From: RGIG4034 sp045576455
GTDB taxonomy: Bacteria; Bacillota; Clostridia; Lachnospirales; Lachnospiraceae
Length of the DNA stretch: 57,589 bases
Direction of reading: 5' to 3'
Assembly (NCBI GenBank): GCA_045576455.1
Contig: JAZNGM010000009.1
Span: 1-57,589 of the forward strand
Position 1 is the stretch's first letter; each line of letters starts with the position of its first letter. Below, in pieces: positions 41,449-49,919 of this stretch. The notes under the pieces were generated by a model, which had not been told where the DNA came from, did no database searches, and saw only the letters and a list, made by a program, of their open reading frames with translations. Position numbers and translations under genes: made by a program.

Positions 41449-42381
41449 GTGAGTGATTTACTAAAAGTATCTTCAAACCCACATGTGAGAAGCAGAGTTT
41501 CAACTGCAAGTATTATGCTTGCCGTTATTATTGCTTTGATGCCTGCATCCTGCTTCGGTATTTACCGTTTTGGAATTAAAGCAGCATTTATTATATTAAT
41601 ATGTATAGCAACATGTGTCATATCAGAATTATTATTTTGTTTAGCATTTAGAAAAAAGATTACCATATTTGATTGTTCTGCAATGGTAACCGGTATTTTG
41701 CTTGCATTGAATTTACCTATATCGGTTCCGTATTGGATACCGGTGATTGGTGGTTTCTTTGCCATTGTAGTAGTTAAGATGTTGTTTGGCGGAATCGGCC
41801 AAAACTTTATGAACCCGGCATTAGGTGCCAGATGCTTTTTATTACTTTCATTTGCATCTATTATGACGGATTTCAGCGTTGATGGTGTTTCTCAGGCGAC
41901 ACCGCTTGAGGTAATCAGAAATGGAGGAGAAGTAAATGTTTTGGATATGGTTATCGGAAATACAAATGGTACCATCGGAGAAACTTCGATGATAGCTATT
42001 CTTGCCGGTGCCTGCATTCTTCTTTTATGTGGTGTAATTGATTTACGCATTCCGGCAAGCTATATAATTTCATTTGTAATATTCCTTATCCTGTTTAGCG
42101 GAAATGGTGTGGATTATACATATATTGCAGCCGAACTTGCCGGCGGTGGTTTGATGCTTGGTGCATTCTTTATGGCTACGGATTATACGACCCGTCCCAT
42201 TACGCATAAAGGACAGATTGTATATGGTATATTTTTAGGTGTAATGACCGGTATATTCCGTTTGTACGGAGCTTCTGCGGAAGGTGTTTCGTATGCAATT
42301 ATTATCGGTAACCTAATTGTTCCGTTGATTGAAAAGGTTACTAAGCCAAGAGCATTCGGAAAAGGAGGAAGCGCAAAATGA
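41449..42381 (+). CDS. rnfD: Rnf complex subunit D
   Basis: Membrane subunit with about nine helices, homologous to NqrB; it carries a covalently bound FMN and is thought to be part of the ion path. VSSNPHVRSRVSTASIMLAVIIALMPA is the typical N-terminus. The flavinylation site is read as SQATPLEV (T151). The start is GTG 41449, 8 nt after AGGAGG. It overlaps rnfG by 4 bp (ATGA). Confidence 0.96.
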   Translation: MSDLLKVSSNPHVRSRVSTASIMLAVIIALMPASCFGIYRFGIKAAFIILICIATCVISELLFCLAFRKKITIFDCSAMVTGILLALNLPISVPYWIPVIGGFFAIVVVKMLFGGIGQNFMNPALGARCFLLLSFASIMTDFSVDGVSQATPLEVIRNGGEVNVLDMVIGNTNGTIGETSMIAILAGACILLLCGVIDLRIPASYIISFVIFLILFSGNGVDYTYIAAELAGGGLMLGAFFMATDYTTRPITHKGQIVYGIFLGVMTGIFRLYGASAEGVSYAIIIGNLIVPLIEKVTKPRAFGKGGSAK

Positions 42382-42965
42382 AACAGATGTTAAAAGAAAC
42401 ATTAGTAATTGTGCTTATTACACTTTTTGCCGGACTTGCGCTGGGAGTTGTGTATGAAATAACCAAGGAACCCATTGAAAAACAGCAGATTATTGCAAAA
42501 CAAAAAGCATTAAAAGCAGTTTTTGCAGATGCAGATGAATTTGTAGAGAAAGAAATTAATGAAAATAGTTTCAAGAGTGAAAATGCTGATTTAGATGAGT
42601 TGTATACAGCGTGTGATGCAACAGATAATGTTATCGGATATGTTATGATCATAACGGCGCATAATGGTTATGGCGGAGATATTACCTTTGCATTAGGTAT
42701 TACCAAAGAGGGTAAGACCAATGGTATTTCAATTACATCCATAAATGAAACTGCCGGTCTTGGAATGAATGCTAAATCAGTTCTTGTTCCTCAGTTTAAG
42801 GATAAGACAGTGGAAGCATTTGTCGTAACTAAACAGGAACCGGTATTAATGGAACATATTGAGGCAATAAGTGGCGCTACGATTACAACAGATGCCATTA
42901 CCGGTGCCGTAAATGCCGGACTGGACTATTATTATAATGAGCTGGGAGGTGCAGATAATGAATAA
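42378..42965 (+). CDS. rnfG: Rnf complex subunit G
   Basis: Membrane-anchored flavoprotein subunit: one N-terminal helix (about 8-27) and an extracytoplasmic FMN domain. The flavinylation motif is ISGATITTDAI, with FMN expected on T168, added by ApbE. An apbE gene lies at the far end of this operon on the other strand. The start overlaps rnfD (ATGA) and the end overlaps rnfE by 8 bp, so translation is coupled. Confidence 0.96.
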   Translation: MKQMLKETLVIVLITLFAGLALGVVYEITKEPIEKQQIIAKQKALKAVFADADEFVEKEINENSFKSENADLDELYTACDATDNVIGYVMIITAHNGYGGDITFALGITKEGKTNGISITSINETAGLGMNAKSVLVPQFKDKTVEAFVVTKQEPVLMEHIEAISGATITTDAITGAVNAGLDYYYNELGGADNE

Positions 42966-43746
42966 AGCATTTGAACGCCTGTATAACGGCTTGATAAAAG
43001 AAAATCCGACCTTTGTACTTATGTTGGGAATGTGTCCGACACTTGCGGTAACGACATCAGCGATTAATGGTTTGGGAATGGGACTTACAACGACTGCGGT
43101 ACTTGTACTAAGTAATGCATTTATTTCGTTATTACGGAAAGTAATTCCAAGCAGAGTGCGTATCCCGGCATTTATTGTAATTATTGCTTCGTTTGTAACG
43201 GTTGTCCAACTTCTGTTACAGGCATTTATTCCATTTTTATATGACGCATTGGGAATTTATATTCCTCTTATTGTAGTTAATTGTATAATTCTCGGAAGAG
43301 CAGAAGCATATGCATATAAAAATCCGGTAATACCATCTATTTTCGATGGATTGGGAATGGGACTCGGATTCTCTTTTGCATTAACCTGTATCGGTGCAGT
43401 AAGAGAGATTATTGGTGCAGGGCAGATATTTGGTTATACCATTATGCCGGAGGGTTATGTGCCTGTTAGCATATTTATTATGGCACCGGGAGCATTCTTT
43501 GTTTTAGCGCTTTTAACAGCAATACAAAATAAGCTTAAAAAGTTTGCAGCATCCAAGAATACTGAGGATCAAGATAAGAAGAATAGTAACGGATGCAACA
43601 TGGATTGTAAGTCTTGCGGTGAAGGAGGATGTGCGTCAAGATTCTATGATACGGATGCAGTTTCCGAAAAATCCGATAGTAATACCGTGTCTGAAAAAGA
43701 TGATGATTTGGAAATAGTAAATTTGGAGGAGGATGACAATGACTAA
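42958..43746 (+). CDS. rnfE: Rnf complex subunit E with cysteine-rich tail
   Basis: Membrane subunit with six helices, paralogous to RnfA (GLIKENPTFVLMLGMCPTLAVTTSA). The core ends near residue 205. It is followed by an extra tail of about 55 residues that has four cysteines (C213, C217, C220, C225, in CNMDCKSCGEGGC) and then an acidic run to the C-terminus. Ordinary RnfE stops at about 200-230 residues. The ATG at 42958 is chosen for GGGAGG 8 nt upstream; it overlaps the end of rnfG. A role for the cysteines (Fe-S or metal binding) is possible but unproven. Confidence 0.95.
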   Translation: MNKAFERLYNGLIKENPTFVLMLGMCPTLAVTTSAINGLGMGLTTTAVLVLSNAFISLLRKVIPSRVRIPAFIVIIASFVTVVQLLLQAFIPFLYDALGIYIPLIVVNCIILGRAEAYAYKNPVIPSIFDGLGMGLGFSFALTCIGAVREIIGAGQIFGYTIMPEGYVPVSIFIMAPGAFFVLALLTAIQNKLKKFAASKNTEDQDKKNSNGCNMDCKSCGEGGCASRFYDTDAVSEKSDSNTVSEKDDDLEIVNLEEDDND

Positions 43747-44314
43747 TCTTATATTAATTGCAATTGGTTCTGCCCTTGTCAACAATGTTGTATTAAGTCA
43801 GTTCCTCGGACTCTGCCCATTTTTAGGCGTTTCTAAAAAGGTTAATACCGCAGCAGGTATGGGAACCGCAGTAATCTTTGTTATTACACTGGCTTCAGCA
43901 GTATCTGCGGTAATTGATAAGTATATTTTAAGAAGATTTCATATTGAGTATCTTGAAACAATAGTATTTATTTTGGTAATAGCAGCATTAGTTCAGTTTG
44001 TTGAGATGTTCCTTAAAAAATCAATGCCGGCTTTATATAAGTCTTTAGGTGTTTATTTACCGCTTATTACAACCAACTGTGCAGTGCTTGGTGTAGCACT
44101 TACCAATGTCCAGAAGTCATATGATATTCTTACAAGTGTTGTTAATGGCTTTGCAACGGCGGCAGGTTTTACAATAGCGATTGTAATCCTTGCGGGTCTT
44201 CGTGAAAAAATGGAATATAATGATGTGCCGGAATCATTTAAAGGTATGCCGATAACGCTGGTTACTGCGGGACTTATGGCAATTGCTTTTTGTGGTTTTG
44301 CAGGGTTATTATAG
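43739..44314 (+). CDS. rnfA: Rnf complex subunit A
   Basis: Six-helix membrane subunit, the inverted-topology partner of RnfE; the pair holds a buried iron-sulphur centre in known Rnf/NQR structures. NNVVLSQFLGLCPFLGVSKK and TTNCAVLGVAL carry the conserved cysteines. The ATG at 43739 is chosen over 43733 because the GGAGG of GGAGGAGG lies too close to the latter. It overlaps rnfE by 8 bp. rnfB follows after 27 bp. Confidence 0.96.
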   Translation: MTNLILIAIGSALVNNVVLSQFLGLCPFLGVSKKVNTAAGMGTAVIFVITLASAVSAVIDKYILRRFHIEYLETIVFILVIAALVQFVEMFLKKSMPALYKSLGVYLPLITTNCAVLGVALTNVQKSYDILTSVVNGFATAAGFTIAIVILAGLREKMEYNDVPESFKGMPITLVTAGLMAIAFCGFAGLL

Positions 44315-44341
44315 TGTTTCAAGAAGGATTGGAGGCAAAAT

Positions 44342-45145
44342 ATGAATATTACAGGAATAGTAATTGCCGTTATTGTAGTTGCCGGTGTGGGGCTTTTGGT
44401 AGGCCTTTTCCTGGGAATTGCCGGAATTAAATTTCATGTAGAAGTTGATGAACGAGAAGAAATGATAATAGATGCTTTGCCTGGAAATAACTGTGGTGGT
44501 TGCGGATATCCGGGTTGCTCCGGTCTTGCGGCTGCAATTGTAAAAGGTGAAGCAGAAGTTGGACAGTGTCCTGTAGGCGGAAAGCCTGTTGCAGAAGAAA
44601 TTGCAAAGATTATGGGCGTAACGGTAGAAGATTCCGTTCGTATGACAGCATTTGTAAAATGCCAGGGTACAATTAAGAGAACCGAAGTTTATTACGATTA
44701 TGTAGGTATTAAGGATTGTGCCATGATGGCTTTTGTTCCGAATAAAGGAGAGAAGTTCTGTACATACGGTTGTCTTGGGTATGGAAATTGTGTAAGAAGC
44801 TGTCCGTTTGATGCGATACATATTGTAGATGGGGTTGCATTGGTTGATAAGGATAAATGTAAAGCTTGTGGAAAATGTGTGGCAGCATGTCCAAAGAATC
44901 TAATTGAATTAATACCGTATAATTCTACTCATAAAGTGGCATGCAGTTCGAAAGATAAAGGACCGGTTACCATGAAAGCTTGTGACGTGGGCTGTATCGG
45001 ATGTGGAATTTGTGCGAAGAACTGTCCTAGCGGTGCAATTACGGTTGAGAATTTCCATGCACACATTGATCAGGAAAAATGTACACACTGCGGTTTGTGT
45101 GCAGAAAAATGTCCGAAAAAATCTATTGTAGCACAAAACCGTTAG
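44342..45145 (+). CDS. rnfB: Rnf complex subunit B (ferredoxin-like)
   Basis: Electron-entry subunit that takes electrons from reduced ferredoxin. One N-terminal membrane helix (about 4-28), a four-cysteine cluster domain NNCGGCGYPGCSGLAAAI...GQCPVGG (about 50-82), and then ferredoxin-type motifs: CTYGCLGYGNCVRSCPFDAI, CKACGKCVAACPK, CIGCGICAKNCPSGAI and CTHCGLCAEKCPK. At 267 residues it is close to the family length. It is the last gene of the operon; its 3' end overlaps the convergent apbE by 23 bp and no terminator is visible. Confidence 0.96.
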   Translation: MNITGIVIAVIVVAGVGLLVGLFLGIAGIKFHVEVDEREEMIIDALPGNNCGGCGYPGCSGLAAAIVKGEAEVGQCPVGGKPVAEEIAKIMGVTVEDSVRMTAFVKCQGTIKRTEVYYDYVGIKDCAMMAFVPNKGEKFCTYGCLGYGNCVRSCPFDAIHIVDGVALVDKDKCKACGKCVAACPKNLIELIPYNSTHKVACSSKDKGPVTMKACDVGCIGCGICAKNCPSGAITVENFHAHIDQEKCTHCGLCAEKCPKKSIVAQNR

Positions 45146-46130
45146 AGTAGTGTAATTGATAATCGCTTGTAATGAAAAGGGCTTCAACATTTTCTAAAGA
45201 GTTTATATAGTTGAGCCCTTCTTCAAGTCCCATAATAAAACAGGTAGTACTTAATGCATCAGCGTGTAAGGATGAATCCGTAAGTATGGATACACTGAGT
45301 AAATCATTATTTAAAGGCATGCCGGTAGCAGTGTCGAGGATGTGGTGGTAAATGATATTATCAACTGTAAAATATCGTTGATATGTACCGGAAGTTACTA
45401 ATGATTTGTCTTTTAAGGTAATTGTCGCGGCCAAAGTACCGTTTTCTGAAAAGGGCATTTGGATGCCGGCTGTAAATGATTTTCCGTCGCTATGCTTTCC
45501 TAAAAAAAGCAAGTTACCACCCAGATTAATGGAGGCATTTTTAACGGATTGATTAAGAAGATAATCTTTAATTTTGTCGGCAATAAAACCTTTGGCAATA
45601 AAACCAAGGCCTATTGTGGCATCAGGATCTGACAAAGTAACGGTAAGATTGTTTTTATCAAGAAGTATTTTTGTGTAGTCAACATGTTTGAGCGCGTCTT
45701 GAATATCTGTATGGGACGGAATATGGCCATTGTCCTGTCTAAAGGTCCATAGGTCGGATACTTTTGAGATAGTAGGATCAATACGTCCGTTTGTTAATTT
45801 TGCATATTCGACAGCAGTTTCTATGAGAAAAAAAGTGTCTTCATGAATCACTACACTTTTTCCGTTTGCGTGATTGATTGCATATATATCACTATCCGTA
45901 ATGGTAGAAGATAAGAGTTTATCATAGTAGTCACACATATTCATACATTCTTCAAGAAGTTTGCTTTTTTGCTTGTCTGAAATGTTGTTGTCGTGAATTG
46001 CTATAGATACAATGGTATCAAAATAAAACCCCGTACCGGATTTTGCCGGATATTTCCGCTGGCAGGAGTACAGAGGTAAAGATACTATTATTAATAAAAG
46101 AAATATTATTGTAGTCTTTGTTTTTCTCAT
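45123..46130 (-). CDS. apbE: FAD:protein FMN transferase (ApbE lipoprotein)
   Basis: Attaches FMN from FAD to Ser/Thr of target proteins, here presumably RnfG and RnfD encoded next door. A lipoprotein signal (LPLYSC) places it on the outer face of the membrane. Family motifs are GTGFYFDTIVSIAIHD, SKVSDLWTF, IGLGFIAKGFIADKIKDYL and SINLGGNLLFLG, with metal-binding DALSTTCFIMG near the end. The 335-residue length is normal. The ATG at 46130 has no Shine-Dalgarno sequence and lies 6 nt after a good -10 box (46137-46142), so the mRNA may be leaderless. Confidence 0.95.
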   Translation of the reverse strand: MRKTKTTIIFLLLIIVSLPLYSCQRKYPAKSGTGFYFDTIVSIAIHDNNISDKQKSKLLEECMNMCDYYDKLLSSTITDSDIYAINHANGKSVVIHEDTFFLIETAVEYAKLTNGRIDPTISKVSDLWTFRQDNGHIPSHTDIQDALKHVDYTKILLDKNNLTVTLSDPDATIGLGFIAKGFIADKIKDYLLNQSVKNASINLGGNLLFLGKHSDGKSFTAGIQMPFSENGTLAATITLKDKSLVTSGTYQRYFTVDNIIYHHILDTATGMPLNNDLLSVSILTDSSLHADALSTTCFIMGLEEGLNYINSLENVEALFITSDYQLHYSNGFVLQ

Positions 46131-46136
46131 GGAATA

Positions 46137-46164
46137 ATCATATCATTTTTATTTTGTTTTACAA
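46137..46164 (-). promoter_or_regulatory. apbE promoter, abutting the start codon
   Basis: On the minus strand TTGTAA (46159-46164), 16-bp spacer and TATGAT (46137-46142) end 6 nt before the apbE ATG. Transcription would start at or next to the first coding base. Confidence 0.5.
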
Positions 46165-46188
46165 GAATAATATATTAGGAGGAGTGCT

Positions 46189-47316
46189 GTGAAACTTTCA
46201 AATTATAATAGAAATAGTAAAAAGCAAAGCATACTGGCTCCTGCTGTATTTGTGTCGGTGAGTGTAATGTTGATTATTCTTGTTGTTGTGCTGTATCTTA
46301 ATAAAGATGCGCTTAATAATAACTATGAAAAAACAAACCATGCTAACACCGGTTTACAAAACAAAAATGAAAAAGAAGACGGAAAAGATTCCGCCCTAAA
46401 TCCGGATGATGTCTGGTCGCAGGTTATTGCAGGACCTAATCAGGAAAAACAGGAAGAAGCGGAGAATAATACGAAAGAAGAAAATGCAGAAAATACAGAT
46501 GATAATACGGATAAAGATACCCAAAATGGCGGTAATAAACAGGAAGAAAAACCTATAGAAGAGACCCATACGCAAGTTACATATCATGATGGTAAGACGG
46601 AATGGCTGAAAATAAGCCAGTACGTTAAGAAAAATAAGTATCTGAATGAAAATTTTGTGTATGAAAATGAAAGGTGTACTTATTACGAAAACGGTGAGAA
46701 AGTATCATTTTTAGGTATTACGCTGGATAAGCAACAAGGAATTATTGATTTCAACAAAGTAAAAAAAGAAGATATAGACTTTGTAATGATAAAAATAGGT
46801 CAGCGTGGTTATCAAACGGGAACGCTTTCCATTGATGACAATTTTGCGTATAACATGCGCGGCGCGATCAATGCAGGCCTTAAAGTTGGTGTATATTTCA
46901 AATCCTATGCCATAACAAAGGCAGAGGCATTAGAAGAGGCAGAATTTGTTTTACAATATTTAGCTGATTATGATATTACATATCCGGTTGTCTTTATGAC
47001 TAAGGATGTATATAATGATACAACAAGAGAAGATGATTTGACGAAAATTAACAGAACTGATATAGCACGTACTTTTTTGGATAAGATTAAAGAAGAAGGT
47101 TATATTGCGATGTTAGGTGGCCGTAAGGAAAGACTTCTTAAAAAGTACGATGTTAATATTTTAGATGATTATGATTTTTGGTTAATACAGGAAAATCAAT
47201 ATCCGGACTACCCATATGTATTTACGATGTGGCAGTATGGTTTGGCCACTGAGATTAACGGAATACCGGGAAATGTTTTGGTGAATATAAGCTTTATTGA
47301 TTTTACGATTAAATAA
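46189..47316 (+). CDS. GH25 (lysozyme-like) domain membrane protein, catalytic residues degenerate
   Basis: A 375-residue protein: an N-terminal membrane helix (about 19-38), a charged low-complexity Glu/Asn/Lys linker (about 45-125), a short region, and a C-terminal TIM-barrel domain (about 170-372) resembling GH25 muramidases (GIIDFNKVKKEDIDFVMIKIGQRGYQ, AINAGLKVGVYFKSYA). The catalytic sequence is altered: GITLDKQQG replaces the usual GIDVSxxQG, and PVVFMTKD stands where active enzymes have PxxxDxE. It may therefore bind rather than cleave cell wall. The start is GTG 46189, 6 nt after AGGAGG. It precedes the SUF genes by 17 bp. Confidence 0.8.
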   Translation: MKLSNYNRNSKKQSILAPAVFVSVSVMLIILVVVLYLNKDALNNNYEKTNHANTGLQNKNEKEDGKDSALNPDDVWSQVIAGPNQEKQEEAENNTKEENAENTDDNTDKDTQNGGNKQEEKPIEETHTQVTYHDGKTEWLKISQYVKKNKYLNENFVYENERCTYYENGEKVSFLGITLDKQQGIIDFNKVKKEDIDFVMIKIGQRGYQTGTLSIDDNFAYNMRGAINAGLKVGVYFKSYAITKAEALEEAEFVLQYLADYDITYPVVFMTKDVYNDTTREDDLTKINRTDIARTFLDKIKEEGYIAMLGGRKERLLKKYDVNILDDYDFWLIQENQYPDYPYVFTMWQYGLATEINGIPGNVLVNISFIDFTIK

Positions 47317-47333
47317 AGAATTGGAGATTAAAA

Positions 47334-48056
47334 ATGCTTGAACTTAAAAATATCTCATATGTAGTAAATGAAGAGGATAATGCAAAGGGTATTCTAAAAG
47401 ACGTTAATCTGAGTCTTGATGACCGCTTTGTTGCTATCACCGGTCCCAACGGTGGCGGAAAATCAACACTTGCTAAGATTATAGCAGGTATATATAAACC
47501 AACCGGCGGACAGATATTGCTTAACGGAGAAGATATAACGGATTTATCTATTACAGAAAGAGCGAAAAAAGGTATAAGCTTCGCCTTCCAGCAACCGGTA
47601 CGGTTTAAGGGAATAACGGTAAAGGAACTTATCCGCCTGGCTGCCGGTAAAGATATAACAACGGTTGATGCCTGCAATTATCTTTCTGAAGTAGGATTAT
47701 GTGCAAGAGATTATATAAACCGTGAAGTAAATGCGAGCTTGTCCGGAGGAGAACTTAAACGTATTGAAATTGCCATGATTATTGCACGTGGTACGCAAGT
47801 TTCCATTTTTGATGAGCCTGAAGCGGGAATAGATTTATGGAGTTTCCAAAATCTTATTCAGGTGTTTGAAAAAATGCATGAAAAGATAAAAGGAAATATT
47901 ATTATTATATCCCATCAGGAAAGAATTCTTGATATTGCAGACAGAATTGTTGTTATTAGCGGAGGAACGGTAAAGGCGGTAGGTAAGAAGAATGAAATAC
48001 TTCCGGACCTTTTAAGCGGCACCGGCAATTGCAGCAGATTGCTTGAAAAAATGTAA
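47334..48056 (+). CDS. sufC: SufC-type ATPase (Fe-S cluster assembly)
   Basis: Soluble ABC ATPase of the SUF iron-sulphur assembly system. Walker A GPNGGGKST is at 37-45, the Q-loop is in FAFQQPVRFKGITV, the signature is LSGGELKRIEIA, Walker B is VSIFDEPEAGIDLW, and the H-loop is ISHQERIL. The downstream gene encodes its SufB/D-like partner, and no transporter permease is present. At 240 residues it matches SufC. GGAG is about 8 nt before the ATG. Cysteine desulfurase and scaffold genes (sufS, sufU) are not in this window. Confidence 0.9.
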   Translation: MLELKNISYVVNEEDNAKGILKDVNLSLDDRFVAITGPNGGGKSTLAKIIAGIYKPTGGQILLNGEDITDLSITERAKKGISFAFQQPVRFKGITVKELIRLAAGKDITTVDACNYLSEVGLCARDYINREVNASLSGGELKRIEIAMIIARGTQVSIFDEPEAGIDLWSFQNLIQVFEKMHEKIKGNIIIISHQERILDIADRIVVISGGTVKAVGKKNEILPDLLSGTGNCSRLLEKM

Positions 48057-48081
48057 TACAGGAATAACGGAGGAATATATA

Positions 48082-48999
48082 ATGGATGCAATTCAAAAAG
48101 AACTGCTTGAACAAGTAGCCGATCTGCATGATATACCTGTCGGCGCTTATAATATTAGGGAAAACGGAAAAACATTTTCAAGAAATACAACCGCTAATAT
48201 AGATATAGTGACAAAAGAGGATAAACCCGGTATTGATATTATCGTAAAACCGGGAACCAAAAAGGAAAGTTTGCATATACCCGTAATTTTAAGCCAGACC
48301 GGACTTAAGGAATCGGTGTATAATGATTTCTTTATTGGTGATGATTGTGATGTTACCATTATAGCAGGATGCGGAATTCACAATGGCGGTAAAGAAGCAA
48401 GTGAACATTCCGGAATCCATAGTTTTGTTATAGGAAAGAATTCACGGGTTAAATATGTAGAAAAGCATTATGGACAAGGTGATGGTTCGGGAAAGCGGAT
48501 TATGAATCCTACGACCATTATTAAAATAGAAGAAGGCGGTTATATGGAAATGGATACTGTACAGATTAAAGGTGTTGATTCCACGGACCGTGTAACGAAA
48601 GCCACCTTGGCTGATAATGCCACATTAATTGTTAAGGAAAAATTGATGACACATGGCGGGCAGTTTGCCAAGACAAGCTTTGAAGTAGATATGAATGGTG
48701 TTGACTCCAGTGCTAATATTATATCCCGTTCTGTGGCAAGAGATAAATCAAGACAGTTATTCTTTTCAAAGATAAACGGTAATAAAAAGTGTGCGGGTCA
48801 CTCAGAGTGTGATGCCATTATCATGGATGAAGCAAGCGTTAGTGCTATTCCGGAAATCACCGCCAATGATGTGGAAGCAAGTCTGATTCACGAGGCAGCT
48901 ATCGGTAAGATTGCGGGCGAACAGTTAATAAAACTGATGACCCTTGGACTTACGGAACAGGAAGCGGAAGAAGAAATTGTAAACGGTTTCTTAAGATAA
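48082..48999 (+). CDS. short SufB/SufD-like Fe-S assembly scaffold
   Basis: Beta-helix scaffold protein of the SufBD family, 305 residues, clearly shorter than SufB (about 450-490) or SufD (about 420). The conserved core is present: FFSKINGNKKCAGHSECDAIIMDE (candidate cluster-binding cysteine) and SLIHEAAIGKIAGEQL with the histidine. With SufC it makes a two-gene set like the minimal SUF-like SmsCB systems reported in anaerobes, from which the partner SufD is missing. The start at 48082 has GGAGGA 8 nt upstream; an in-frame ATG at 48043 lies inside sufC without a ribosome binding site. Its stop overlaps the convergent AP2 gene by 9 bp. Confidence 0.88.
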   Translation: MDAIQKELLEQVADLHDIPVGAYNIRENGKTFSRNTTANIDIVTKEDKPGIDIIVKPGTKKESLHIPVILSQTGLKESVYNDFFIGDDCDVTIIAGCGIHNGGKEASEHSGIHSFVIGKNSRVKYVEKHYGQGDGSGKRIMNPTTIIKIEEGGYMEMDTVQIKGVDSTDRVTKATLADNATLIVKEKLMTHGGQFAKTSFEVDMNGVDSSANIISRSVARDKSRQLFFSKINGNKKCAGHSECDAIIMDEASVSAIPEITANDVEASLIHEAAIGKIAGEQLIKLMTLGLTEQEAEEEIVNGFLR

Positions 49000-49788
49000 A
49001 GAATATTTTTCTATTTTGGGAGATATTTTTACTTCCGTATATATTTTTGCATAAACTTTAGGTGATAATCCATCTAAATAGTTAGGGGTGAAGTTTTTCT
49101 TCACTCCTTTTTTTTGCAAAATATCGATTGCTTTATTATAGGCTATGGCGGCTTCGTCCTCAGACGCATAGTGCCCGATTACATAGTTGTTATCTATGTG
49201 GATTACAGCCTTATATACATAGCCTGCTTCTTTTTTGATACGCCTGACTCCATTATAACGGTTAATGATTTCAATATTGTTTCTTCTAAAGTCATACGCA
49301 TCATCATTTATGAATTCATAATCACGTCCAAGAACAGCGTATGGTTTTAATCCATAGCGTGAAATGATGCTGACCTGACTTCCGAAATCTGCCACAAAAA
49401 GATGGCCCTGCCGTTTCATTATTTTGTGGGATGAGTAATAAAACAGGTCATCTATGTCAAATTTAAGACATATATCAGGTGACAGGTGGTATTCAAAGTA
49501 ATTTTTCCTCAGATAAATGGGCGTAGCAATGTAAATCCCGTTATCGCGCAAGTTTATTAATGTTACTTCTTTTTCAAAAGGTAACGTATGGGTTGCATTA
49601 TGGTATATACATTTTTCTATGGTAAAGTCGGTTGATAAAAGAATGTTTTTAGCAGCAAGGTAAGCCTGATGGGCATCTTCTTCAGAAGCATAGCTTCCAA
49701 GACTTATGTGCTTGGAATTATAGGTAATGCCGGAACGATAGTAGACGGTATTATCTTTTTTTGTTGCAATTTGTACACCCGGTTTCAT
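48991..49788 (-). CDS. protein with two AP2/ERF-like domains
   Basis: A 265-residue protein with AP2-type DNA-binding repeats at both ends: near the N-terminus YRSGITYNSKHISLGSYASEEDAHQAY and near the C-terminus YKAVIHIDNNYVIGHYASEDEAAIAY. Between them FRRNNIEIINRYNGVRR resembles the junction that links HNH homing nucleases to an AP2 domain, but I see no HNH catalytic residues. The start at 49788 (MKPGVQIATKK) is preferred: AAAGGG lies upstream, and a longer version would need a TTG start at 49866. It is a stand-alone gene between the SUF and SleB-like genes. The likely origin is a decayed homing-nuclease relative or a regulator; the function is unknown. Confidence 0.7.
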   Translation of the reverse strand: MKPGVQIATKKDNTVYYRSGITYNSKHISLGSYASEEDAHQAYLAAKNILLSTDFTIEKCIYHNATHTLPFEKEVTLINLRDNGIYIATPIYLRKNYFEYHLSPDICLKFDIDDLFYYSSHKIMKRQGHLFVADFGSQVSIISRYGLKPYAVLGRDYEFINDDAYDFRRNNIEIINRYNGVRRIKKEAGYVYKAVIHIDNNYVIGHYASEDEAAIAYNKAIDILQKKGVKKNFTPNYLDGLSPKVYAKIYTEVKISPKIEKYSLS

Positions 49789-49919
49789 TTTTTGGCCCTT
49801 TCGTAAAAAAAAGTCGTGATTTATAAGAATTATCCGATGAAAAGTACGACAAAATAAGTATAACAATAAAATGAAAATAATACAATTTAAGGATGCATAA
49901 AAGAGAAAAGAGGTTTGTA

